From Maricaulis sp965657935 (GTDB lineage: Bacteria > Pseudomonadota > Alphaproteobacteria > Caulobacterales > Maricaulaceae), in NCBI GenBank assembly GCA_965657935.1, contig CBFHQE010000011.1:1-37292 (forward strand): a stretch of DNA of 37,292 bases, read 5' to 3'. The translations under genes and the position numbers were made by a program. Shown here in pieces: positions 1-6,602 of the stretch. Each line of letters opens with the position of its first letter. Within the stretch, counting starts at the first letter, position 1. A model generated the notes under the pieces. It made no database searches. It saw only the letters and a list, made by a program, of their open reading frames with translations, and was not told where the DNA came from.

Positions 1-205
1 CGATCGGAATATCGGGGGGCGCGGGGCGCGGTGTTGTCGCGGTCCTCACATATTTGCGAACGAGTACGATCGCCGTCAGGCACGCCCCCAATACGGGACC
101 GAGAACATAGAGTCCCCCAATCATATAGATCGGCCAGGTCGCTGCGAGCGCTAGCGCGACTAGATAATCTTCCAAAGGGCGCGGATGAGCGGCAAGCGAA
201 GCCAC
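1..205 (-). CDS. Partial membrane protein at end of polysaccharide operon
   Basis: This is the N-terminal part of a gene that runs off the left edge. I place the start at a GTG (205-203), which has GGAG about 10 nt upstream and overlaps the 3' end of the chain-length gene in another frame; a TTG at 175 is an alternative. About 68 residues are visible. After a short N-terminus there is a hydrophobic stretch (about residues 14-45, beginning LVALALAATWPIYMIGGLY) that looks like one or two membrane helices, followed by a basic segment and a proline-rich segment. The position directly after the polysaccharide export genes suggests an O-antigen ligase/polymerase-like (Wzy/ExoQ-type) membrane protein, but that is inferred from context; too little sequence is present to recognise the family. 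Confidence 0.55.
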   Translation of the reverse strand, partial: MASLAAHPRPLEDYLVALALAATWPIYMIGGLYVLGPVLGACLTAIVLVRKYVRTATTPRPAPPDIPI

Positions 206-1629
206 AGTAGCAAAACTCCCATGCAATAGAGGAAAAAGCCTCCAACGGCCGCTAGGGCGGCAATTTTCTTGGAGGGGGATGACGGGCGGTCGGGAAGGGT
301 CGGCGCTTCCAGTAGTTGCGCGAGCGGGTATGACGCGAAAACGTCCGCACGTGATGTGTCCAGCCGGGCCAGAGCGGACGCGAAGACCGTCTCGGCTACC
401 TGGTGTTCTCGCAGTAATGCATCCAGGCGCGCGGCGACCGGGGCGAGTTGTTCGACGCGCTGCTCATTGCGTATCAGGCGGTTCTGGAGAGAGCGTGCCT
501 CGGTGCGTGCGCCTTCGGCCTGGGCTGACAGGTCGACGACCTGCCTCAGCAATTGAGCGCGTTCGGTATCAAGCTGGATATCGGCCAGTCTCAGCAGCCC
601 GTATCCGGCAACGCCCAACAGGGCTTCCCCGCGCGCGTTGAGTGCACTGAACAGGCCGGCATGACGCTCGGTCTCCGCCCGCATTTCCGGTTGGTTGCGA
701 GCGTACATGTTCTCGAAGCCCGCCAGCAGAGTTGCACTCTCCGACAGCTGGCTGAGCAGGGCCTCAAAGACGGCATCGCCCTGCAATACAAGGACGCGGG
801 CGGCTACATCTTCCGGCAGGTCTATCAGTTCGCCAAGGCGGGCGGAGCGCCGGGACAAGGCGCGTGCATTATCGATGGCCACATCGAAGGTTCGTTCCAG
901 CTCATCCGTTTCAGTGACGAGAGACTGGTATTGCTCGATGGAAATGAGACCGCTCTCGGCCTGGAATTCAAGCACGGCCTGGCGTGTGGCGATGACATTG
1001 CGCTCATAGCCCTCCAGGCTCGCACGGTAGGCTAGGTCGCGGGCATCCAGCTCTTCCTGACGCAGTGCATCGAGATTGTCCTGGAATGCCGTCAGCAGGG
1101 CATTGGCAGCGCTCAGCGCGCGCGTTGGGTCGGCCTCGGTCATGCGGACATAGATCAGCGGAGTCTGATCCACCAGGCTGACGCGGGCCGATGCAAAGTC
1201 AGCCTGGGGAATATTGACCAGGTGGGCGGCTGCACCACGGATCCGGTCGGATTGCAGGAGCCGCTTGTAGTTCTCGGTCGGGCTGAGGGACGTGCTCGAA
1301 AATGCCGAGGAGGTCGCGCTTGTGGCCTGTCCGAGCTCTGTCAGGTTCACGCTGGCCCCTGCGCCAGACCCCGGAAGGATCAGAGTGAAGCCGCTGACAT
1401 AGGACTTGGGTGTTGTCAGATAGTAGAAGCTGGCCGTTCCGCCGAAGAACAGCGCTCCAATCATCAGAACCAGAACATATCGAAACCAGCGACGGTGTCC
1501 GCCAGAGCCGACCAGCAACCGGCCCAGGAGGGACGAACGGGCTGTTGCGTAGTCTGCAGCGCGACGCGGCTTTCGAGGGTCGTCGCGCGGCGGAGGCTCT
1601 GGCGGATTCGGGATCAGCGGTCGCTTCAT
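160..1629 (-). CDS. Wzc/KpsE-like polysaccharide chain-length / co-polymerase protein
   Basis: This inner-membrane protein (489 aa) of the polysaccharide co-polymerase class is expected to control chain length and link synthesis to export across the periplasm. It has a proline-rich basic cytoplasmic N-terminus (1-45), a membrane helix (about 50-70), a large periplasmic part rich in predicted coiled coil (about 180-240 and 280-410), a proline motif before the second helix (APTLPDRPSSP, about 441-451), and a second helix (about 455-477). There is no C-terminal Walker kinase domain, so it is not a full BY-kinase of the Wzc type; it resembles KpsE/BexC or the membrane half of a split system. The start codon overlaps the stop of the upstream lipoprotein gene (ATGA, 1626-1629) and has GGAG 8 nt upstream, so the two are probably translationally coupled. 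Whether export is Wzy-dependent or ABC-dependent cannot be told from this window. Confidence 0.85.
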   Translation of the reverse strand: MKRPLIPNPPEPPPRDDPRKPRRAADYATARSSLLGRLLVGSGGHRRWFRYVLVLMIGALFFGGTASFYYLTTPKSYVSGFTLILPGSGAGASVNLTELGQATSATSSAFSSTSLSPTENYKRLLQSDRIRGAAAHLVNIPQADFASARVSLVDQTPLIYVRMTEADPTRALSAANALLTAFQDNLDALRQEELDARDLAYRASLEGYERNVIATRQAVLEFQAESGLISIEQYQSLVTETDELERTFDVAIDNARALSRRSARLGELIDLPEDVAARVLVLQGDAVFEALLSQLSESATLLAGFENMYARNQPEMRAETERHAGLFSALNARGEALLGVAGYGLLRLADIQLDTERAQLLRQVVDLSAQAEGARTEARSLQNRLIRNEQRVEQLAPVAARLDALLREHQVAETVFASALARLDTSRADVFASYPLAQLLEAPTLPDRPSSPSKKIAALAAVGGFFLYCMGVLLLWLRLPLIRALWKII

Positions 1630-2858
1630 CGAGAGGCTCCACTGAGAATTGTGAGGTTGATTGCGGGCGTGAGGATGCCGCTGAAGGCGCTGATGACATC
1701 GCGAACATTGGTGACATGCGAGTCGTAGCAGGCGATGGCGTCGCCGGGCAGCAGGATTGGATTGAAGGCGTCCCGGTCGGCACGGCGGACAAGCCCCTCG
1801 ATAGAGCGCGCGATAACTTCGCTTTCACCGGTGACCGGATTGCGAGAGATCAGAACCGCCCAGCGGTCTGCATTGGTCGACTGGGTGCCGCCAACACAAT
1901 TGGCGGTGACAAGTGCCTGCAGGAAGCGGGTGCCGTAGGGCAGGCTGGTCGTATCCCGGTTGATTGCGGATTGTGAATTCGATGATGCCGGCGTTGTGAG
2001 GTTCGACATGAAGACCCGGATGCCTGGCATGGTGACGCGGCTGGGGCGGGCCAGCGCTTCCTGGAAGCAACCGCGAGAGGGCACATGGATCTGGTCGCCG
2101 GCCGACAGCAATGGATCAACGACGCGCTGGCCATTGAACGCGCCGGACATATCGTAGATTTGCCGTTGTCCGTCCCGGACCAACACGACGTGGCGAACGT
2201 CAGCGTCCGGCCTCAGGCCTGACGCGGCGGACAGGGCGGCGATCAGGGTTCTGCCGGAGGAAATATCCCCTTGCGCATCGACCCGCGTCCCCTGGACTGA
2301 ATCGGCGCCGCGGTCGTTCAGAAACTGATCTCCGGGCTGGAAGACAGCACCCGAGACATAAACCTGGACCGGTGCCCATTGTGCAACATCCAGGTCGATC
2401 TGCAGGAAACCAGCGCGATAGATGCCGGCCTCGATAAACATTGCGGCAACAAGCGCTTCGACAAGCTCGATTGAAAACCCGGCTGCGGGAATGGGCGGCA
2501 GGTGCGGTACCGATAAATGGCCATCGGCCGCAATGATATAAGTGCCTTCGAACATCTCGCCCGCCGGTACGCTCAGGCGCAACATGTCACCGGGCGACAG
2601 CGGCGGGGTCTGCTGGGTGGAGCTCGCGGCATAGCTCAGGCCTTCTATTGTCGACATGGGCAGGTCCGCATCAGCGCAGCGCGCGAGATCGCCGTAACGT
2701 CCTTGACCGCGCAGCGGGACCTCCTGGGCATTGGTCATGGGGCGACGAGCTGAGGTGTAGGCTTGCGTTGTCAGGTCGACGGTATTTCGCGGTTCCTCAA
2801 ACGCGGTTGCGCAGGCAGACAGGAGCAAGAAGAAGGGGAGTGAGCGTAAAGCGTGCAT
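1626..2858 (-). CDS. Wza/KpsD-like polysaccharide export outer-membrane lipoprotein
   Basis: The 410-aa product begins with a lipoprotein signal peptide ending in LLLSAC (acylated Cys16). A polysaccharide export domain follows at about 88-166 (starts SPGDMLRLSV), then a soluble ligand-binding beta-grasp region from about 166 to 250 (VQVYVSGAVFQPG). A second similar repeat lies towards the C-terminus (LLPGDAIACYDS region, about 365-378). Proteins of this family form the outer-membrane channel through which capsule or exopolysaccharide leaves the cell. It begins 3 nt after the stop of the 78-aa gene and overlaps the chain-length gene by 4 nt, so all three form one transcript. The family call is firm; the polymer exported is unknown. 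Confidence 0.9.
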   Translation of the reverse strand: MHALRSLPFFLLLSACATAFEEPRNTVDLTTQAYTSARRPMTNAQEVPLRGQGRYGDLARCADADLPMSTIEGLSYAASSTQQTPPLSPGDMLRLSVPAGEMFEGTYIIAADGHLSVPHLPPIPAAGFSIELVEALVAAMFIEAGIYRAGFLQIDLDVAQWAPVQVYVSGAVFQPGDQFLNDRGADSVQGTRVDAQGDISSGRTLIAALSAASGLRPDADVRHVVLVRDGQRQIYDMSGAFNGQRVVDPLLSAGDQIHVPSRGCFQEALARPSRVTMPGIRVFMSNLTTPASSNSQSAINRDTTSLPYGTRFLQALVTANCVGGTQSTNADRWAVLISRNPVTGESEVIARSIEGLVRRADRDAFNPILLPGDAIACYDSHVTNVRDVISAFSGILTPAINLTILSGASR

Positions 2859-2861
2859 GGT

Positions 2862-3098
2862 TCAGGCCCTGCCTTCCGCTCGGCCCGCCAGGGCCGTCGC
2901 AATGTGTCGCGCGAGTTCCAGGGCGGTATCGGGACAGTTGCAATCGATCGTCTTGACTGTTTTCACACCTTCGTTCCGGGCTTCCACAAACACGCTTCGC
3001 GGGTTGGGACGCTCGAAGGCGAGGTTGAGATAATCAAACAGTACGCGATCAAATTCTCGGATCTGATTGGGCGAGGAAAGTGTGAAGTCTTTTCGCAT
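2862..3098 (-). CDS. Small unrecognised protein, first gene of polysaccharide operon
   Basis: A 78-aa product starts at ATG 3098, chosen because a perfect AGGAGG lies 6 nt upstream; a longer open frame up to 3248 has no comparable site and reads through the upstream control region. The protein is soluble, with no signal peptide or membrane helix. It begins MRKDFTLSSPNQIREFDRVL, has a run of aromatic/acidic residues, and a C-terminal half with two cysteines in a CNC motif (TIDCNCPDTALELARHIATAL) predicted to end in a helix. I do not recognise the family. It is the promoter-proximal gene, only 3 nt before the Wza-like gene, so a role linked to polysaccharide synthesis or its control is likely by context only. 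Confidence 0.7.
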   Translation of the reverse strand: MRKDFTLSSPNQIREFDRVLFDYLNLAFERPNPRSVFVEARNEGVKTVKTIDCNCPDTALELARHIATALAGRAEGRA

Positions 3099-3197
3099 CT
3101 GGGCCTCCTGCTCAACAGAGGCGCAAGCTTGGGGCCAGCCCGGACCGAAACTTAGTTCAAACAAAAACAGGGGTTTGAAGAGGTGCCGCTCAAGAGT

Positions 3198-3253
3198 ATT
3201 CGCAAGAGGCGTCAATAGCTTCGCAATTTGCAAAAATCGGATTCGCAAATTGC
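3198..3253. promoter_or_regulatory. Repeat-rich control region of polysaccharide operon
   Basis: TTCGCAA occurs three times in the same orientation, starting at 3199, 3220 and 3242, a spacing of 21 and 22 bp (two helical turns). The last two also form an inverted pair: GCAATTTGC at 3223-3231 and GCAAATTGC at 3245-3253, 13 bp apart. The cluster lies 100-155 bp upstream of the first polysaccharide gene, which is transcribed leftwards. Regular spacing suggests binding sites for a dimeric or cooperative regulator. I see no convincing -35/-10 pair in the same stretch. Confidence 0.5.
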
Positions 3254-3301
3254 ACTGCGCACAATCCTCTCATGGGGCGTTTCGCCTTAAATCGTATTGA
3301 T

Positions 3302-3311
3302 AACAATTGTT
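3302..3311. promoter_or_regulatory. Palindrome AACAATTGTT in divergent intergenic region
   Basis: A perfect 10-bp palindrome sits between the leftward polysaccharide operon and the rightward membrane protein gene. A second perfect palindrome with the same CAATTG core, ATCAATTGAT, lies at 4122-4131 just after that gene. They could be operator sites, but short AT-rich palindromes also arise by chance. Confidence 0.25.
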
Positions 3312-3390
3312 TGTGGAAATTTCCCCGGCATCCGGCGTTGGGCCCGAACCTTGAAAGGTGAGGGATTGGGTCATCAAAGAGGATTTCACC

Positions 3391-4062
3391 TTGCGCCAGA
3401 TCGTCATAAAGCTTCCCGTTGCCGTCGTGCTGAAAAGCTCGATATTGCTACTTTTGATCCTGTTTGTCGGGAACGCAGCGGCGCTCACGCTGGTGCATGC
3501 GTTCGGCATCGGTGATGCGTGGGGGCTGGTCACACTTTTCCATTTCGACCGCGAGCAGAACCTTCCAACCCTGTTTTCGGTTCAGCTGATCCTTGCGTCC
3601 AGCGCGTTAGCCGGGACCAAGGCGGCCGCAGCGGCTCCCGCAACGCGTGACCGTACCGGTTGGATTGCCGTATCCCTCATTCTCATCTTCCTGGCGATCG
3701 ATGAGTTTGCGTCCATTCATGAACGGGTGGACGCGGCCTTGCGTTACTATATCGATGGCGGACTTCTGCCCTATGCAGCTTGGCCCATACCCTATGGCCT
3801 GGCTGTCCTGCTTGCGGCTTCATTGCTGGCACGTTGGTTCCTCGCCCTGCCCTCGAGGACCGCCGTGCTGTTAACGCTGGCCGCGATTGTGTACCTGTCC
3901 GGCGCTGTTGGCGTCGAACTGGTTGCCGGTGACTATATTGCGCAGATTGACCCGGACCACCTTGGCGTGAGCGATCTCAAACGGGATCTGTATGCATCCG
4001 TCGAAGAAACGCTCGAACTGTTGGGTTTGCTGCTTTTGCTCTGGACCCTGGCCCGCAGATGA
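3391..4062 (+). CDS. Polytopic membrane protein of unknown function
   Basis: I prefer the TTG at 3391 (223 aa), which has AGAGGA about 7 nt upstream, over the GTG at 3358 (234 aa), whose only purine-rich stretch touches the start codon. The product has about six hydrophobic segments (roughly 11-33, 53-70, 84-103, 128-146, 152-174, 207-222). Charged residues inside or next to helices are striking: AIDEFASIHERVD after the third segment, and paired glutamates near the last (EETLELLG). Such a DE..x..HE pattern in a membrane protein could bind metal or protons, but I do not recognise a named family. It is transcribed away from the polysaccharide operon, across a 290-bp control region. Confidence 0.75.
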   Translation: MRQIVIKLPVAVVLKSSILLLLILFVGNAAALTLVHAFGIGDAWGLVTLFHFDREQNLPTLFSVQLILASSALAGTKAAAAAPATRDRTGWIAVSLILIFLAIDEFASIHERVDAALRYYIDGGLLPYAAWPIPYGLAVLLAASLLARWFLALPSRTAVLLTLAAIVYLSGAVGVELVAGDYIAQIDPDHLGVSDLKRDLYASVEETLELLGLLLLLWTLARR

Positions 4063-4121
4063 CGATCCGGCAGGCGCGCTTGTGTCAGGCGCCACCGATT
4101 TGACTCGACTGACGATTGAGT

Positions 4122-4131
4122 ATCAATTGAT
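4122..4131. promoter_or_regulatory. Palindrome ATCAATTGAT upstream of lactonase region
   Basis: A perfect 10-bp palindrome lies 70 bp before the small ORF at 4201 and shares its CAATTG core with the palindrome at 3302-3311. A TTGACT (4100-4105) lies nearby but no matching -10 is evident at the right distance. Confidence 0.25.
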
Positions 4132-4200
4132 TGCGCTAACATAGCGGTGAATGAGCGACGGGCCCAGCCCGCTACAGCCGTTCCGGGGGGAAGCGTGCAG

Positions 4201-4317
4201 GTGTCAGTATCCGATCATTCGACCGGTCAAAAGCCGTCGGCGATCAGAGTATTGGCCGCTGACCGCAGCAATTTCAGCTTTGACGGGGCGCTTGTCGTCC
4301 GATCGGAGACAAAGTGA
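4201..4317 (+). CDS. Possible 38-aa ORF coupled to gluconolactonase gene
   Basis: A short open frame starts at GTG 4201 with GGAAG 7 nt upstream and stops at TGA 4315-4317, so that the final A is the first base of the ATG of the lactonase gene (TGATG overlap). The product would begin MSVSDHSTGQKPSAI and end GALVVRSETK; it has no signal peptide or membrane helix. The frame is open back to a GTG at 4147, giving 56 aa without a clear ribosome site. I recognise no family. The overlap suggests translational coupling, with the short ORF acting as a leader or a small protein, but it could also be a chance frame. Confidence 0.35.
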   Translation: MSVSDHSTGQKPSAIRVLAADRSNFSFDGALVVRSETK

Positions 4318-5342
4318 TGCCGACTCGACGAGACGCACTGGCAGGTTTGGGCGTGGTCGCGGTGACGGGGCTGGCTGGCTGTGGCGGGACGCGTGTTCCG
4401 GTCTCGGTCGAGATCCTTGATGCGGCTGCCGAAGCGCTGTTCCGCGGTGCTCAGGACCTTGAACAACTGGCGGACGGTTTTGTCTGGAGCGAGGGGCCGA
4501 CATGGGACCGGATGCGACAATGCCTGTACTTTACCGACGTCCCGTCCAACCGCGCCTATCGTTGGTCCGCGGCCGCAGGGTTGGAGACGTTTCTGGACCC
4601 GTCCGGTACGGACCCGGCGCAGGCCGAGGGCATGCGGGAGGCCGGCGCAAACGGTCTCTGGTTCGGTGAAGATGGCCAACTCTACCTCTGTAATCACGGT
4701 GAACGAGCGGTCCAGCGACTGCAGCTCGATAGCCTGGAGCGAGAAACTCTGGTTCGCGAGTATGACGGGCAGCGCTTCAATAGTCCCAATGACCTGGTGC
4801 AGGCGTCGGACGGCACAATCTATTTCACCGACCCGCCTTACGGGCTGACCGGGCTGGACGCGTCCCCGCTCAAGGAGATGACCGCAAACGGCGTATATCG
4901 CCTGGCCCAGGATGGCCGGTGTGATCGCGTTTTCGATCACCTGACATTCCCGAACGGTATCGCGTTATCCCCGGATGAGCGTTGGCTCTATGTCGCGCAG
5001 TCCGATCCTGAAGCGCCTCACATCTATCGAGCCCCGGTACAGGGCGGCCGTCCTTCCGGCCCGCTCGAGATCTGGTTTGATGCCTCTCATTTCCTGGCTG
5101 CCGGCGATCCGGGACTGCCGGATGGGATGTGCGTAAGCGAGGACGGGCTCGTCTTTGCAACCGGGCCGGGCGGCGTGTTTGTATTGTCCCCCGAGGGTGT
5201 TCTGCTGGCGCGTATTCTCACGGGCCGCGCAACCGCGAACTGCGCATTTGGCGGGTCCGATGGGGATTGGCTCTACATGACCGCTCATGACCGTTTGCTG
5301 AGATTGCGGACCAATACAAGAGGGCTGCAATGGCGGGGCTAG
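4317..5342 (+). CDS. SMP-30/gluconolactonase-like Tat lipoprotein
   Basis: This is a six-bladed beta-propeller of the SMP-30/gluconolactonase/LRE family, about 341 aa, which hydrolyses sugar lactones with a bound divalent metal. Metal-site signatures are visible: SEGPTW (Glu), FNSPNDLV (Asn), FPNGIAL (Asn) and LPDGM (Asp). The N-terminus carries a twin-arginine motif (TRRDALAG) followed by a hydrophobic stretch and a lipobox LAGC with Cys22, so the protein is probably exported folded by Tat and anchored as a lipoprotein. ATG 4317 is preferred over GTG 4314 because GGAG lies 8 nt before it. The esterase gene follows 80 nt downstream, suggesting a shared role in breaking down an extracellular sugar derivative. 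The exact lactone is unknown. Confidence 0.85.
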   Translation: MPTRRDALAGLGVVAVTGLAGCGGTRVPVSVEILDAAAEALFRGAQDLEQLADGFVWSEGPTWDRMRQCLYFTDVPSNRAYRWSAAAGLETFLDPSGTDPAQAEGMREAGANGLWFGEDGQLYLCNHGERAVQRLQLDSLERETLVREYDGQRFNSPNDLVQASDGTIYFTDPPYGLTGLDASPLKEMTANGVYRLAQDGRCDRVFDHLTFPNGIALSPDERWLYVAQSDPEAPHIYRAPVQGGRPSGPLEIWFDASHFLAAGDPGLPDGMCVSEDGLVFATGPGGVFVLSPEGVLLARILTGRATANCAFGGSDGDWLYMTAHDRLLRLRTNTRGLQWRG

Positions 5343-5422
5343 GGCGCGAGGACCGACAGGGTCCGCGTGCGTCGATCGCCTTGCCGGGGTGTTGGTAGTC
5401 CTGTTCAAGCCGGAGGTGGTGC

Positions 5423-6391
5423 GTGACCGATCTGCCGAACATATCCCGACATGCCCGCGATTTGCCGCGGGTCTTTTCGTTGACGCTCATGCTCTGTGTT
5501 GTGGTTTTCACGGCCGCCGGTCATGCGGCCGGTATCATGCCATCTCAGGCCGTGGAGGTCCCGATGACGACATCAGTCCCGATGCAGGTTGATGGAAATG
5601 CCATCGCCCTGCGTGACGACGTCGGGGATGCCCCGACCAGTGAACTCTGGTCGGATTTTGGTGAAGAGCGATGGGTGCGGAACGTCAATCATCCCACCGT
5701 ATTACCGGTTCTGCCTTCGCCCGACATCGCCAACGGAGCCGGCATCCTGGTTATTCCCGGTGGTGGTTTCCAATTTGTGTCCATCGATAATGAAGGCTAC
5801 CGCATCGCGGCACCTTTGGTGGCACAGGGCTATGCTGTCTTTATCCTGAAGTACCGCACCATGCCCACACCGGCGTCTGAAGCGGAATTCTCCCGTCATA
5901 TGCGGCAGGTCTTCTCTGGCGAGTTGCCGCATGAAGGATTTGACCGCGCGCACGGCGAGGCGCTGGCAACGGCCGATGCGTTGGTCGCCTGGCAGCTGAT
6001 CCATGAACGCGCCGAAGCGTGGGGCATCGACCCCGAGCGCACCGGTGTGATCGGCTTTTCAGCCGGTGCCGTGACCGCGCTTGGATTGGCTCGCGAGGCG
6101 TCCGTCGCGCACCCGGCCTTTCTGGGCTATGTCTACGGACCGATGTCTGCAGATCCGCTCCCGGAAACTCTGCCACCGCTCTTTTGCGCTCTTGCTGCTG
6201 ATGACACGCTGTACGCCGGACAGGGCTTCGATCTCATCGAGCAATGGCAGGCTTCGGGCGGGTCGGTTCAGTTTCACTATTATGAGACGGGTGGCCACGG
6301 GTTTGGAAGCTATCGCCGCGGTCTGGCATCGGATGACTGGCTCTCTGATTTTACCCGCTGGCTGGACTATCGCGGCATTTCCGCTGAATAG
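5423..6391 (+). CDS. Secreted alpha/beta-hydrolase (acetyl-esterase-like)
   Basis: A 322-aa serine hydrolase of the alpha/beta fold, similar to the lipase/carbohydrate-esterase-like group (BD-FAE/acetylxylan esterase relatives). The GTG start has GGAGG about 8 nt upstream. The N-terminus has an export signal (hydrophobic about 16-33, possible cleavage after AGHA). An oxyanion-hole motif PGGGF lies near residue 112, the nucleophile elbow is GFSAG with Ser213, the probable acid is in AADDTLY (about 263-269), and the catalytic His is His292 in GGHGFG. The triad looks complete. It follows the lactonase gene on the same strand, and both products are exported. The substrate is not shown by the sequence; deacetylation of a polysaccharide is a reasonable guess. 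Confidence 0.85.
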   Translation: MTDLPNISRHARDLPRVFSLTLMLCVVVFTAAGHAAGIMPSQAVEVPMTTSVPMQVDGNAIALRDDVGDAPTSELWSDFGEERWVRNVNHPTVLPVLPSPDIANGAGILVIPGGGFQFVSIDNEGYRIAAPLVAQGYAVFILKYRTMPTPASEAEFSRHMRQVFSGELPHEGFDRAHGEALATADALVAWQLIHERAEAWGIDPERTGVIGFSAGAVTALGLAREASVAHPAFLGYVYGPMSADPLPETLPPLFCALAADDTLYAGQGFDLIEQWQASGGSVQFHYYETGGHGFGSYRRGLASDDWLSDFTRWLDYRGISAE

Positions 6392-6602
6392 AATTCCTGC
6401 GCAACGGCGTTAGAAACCTCCGGTTGCGGCTTGGCCTTGCAAGCGCCACGCTCGCCCTGACGCCCGCAAGACGTCTGCATTGATTGCAGCGTGCTTTGCC
6501 CAACCGCTCCAATCGTCGGTTTTTTTCCTTCGCACAGCTGTAATTTGATTGCGGGCAGCTTAGGGTGCTCCCGCGACGGGGGAAAAGGGATAGGGGTTTT
6601 CC

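Noticed and set aside
3099..3248. 50-residue upstream extension of the 78-aa gene
   Set aside because: No ribosome site, it spans the repeat-rich control region, and ATG 3098 has a perfect AGGAGG.
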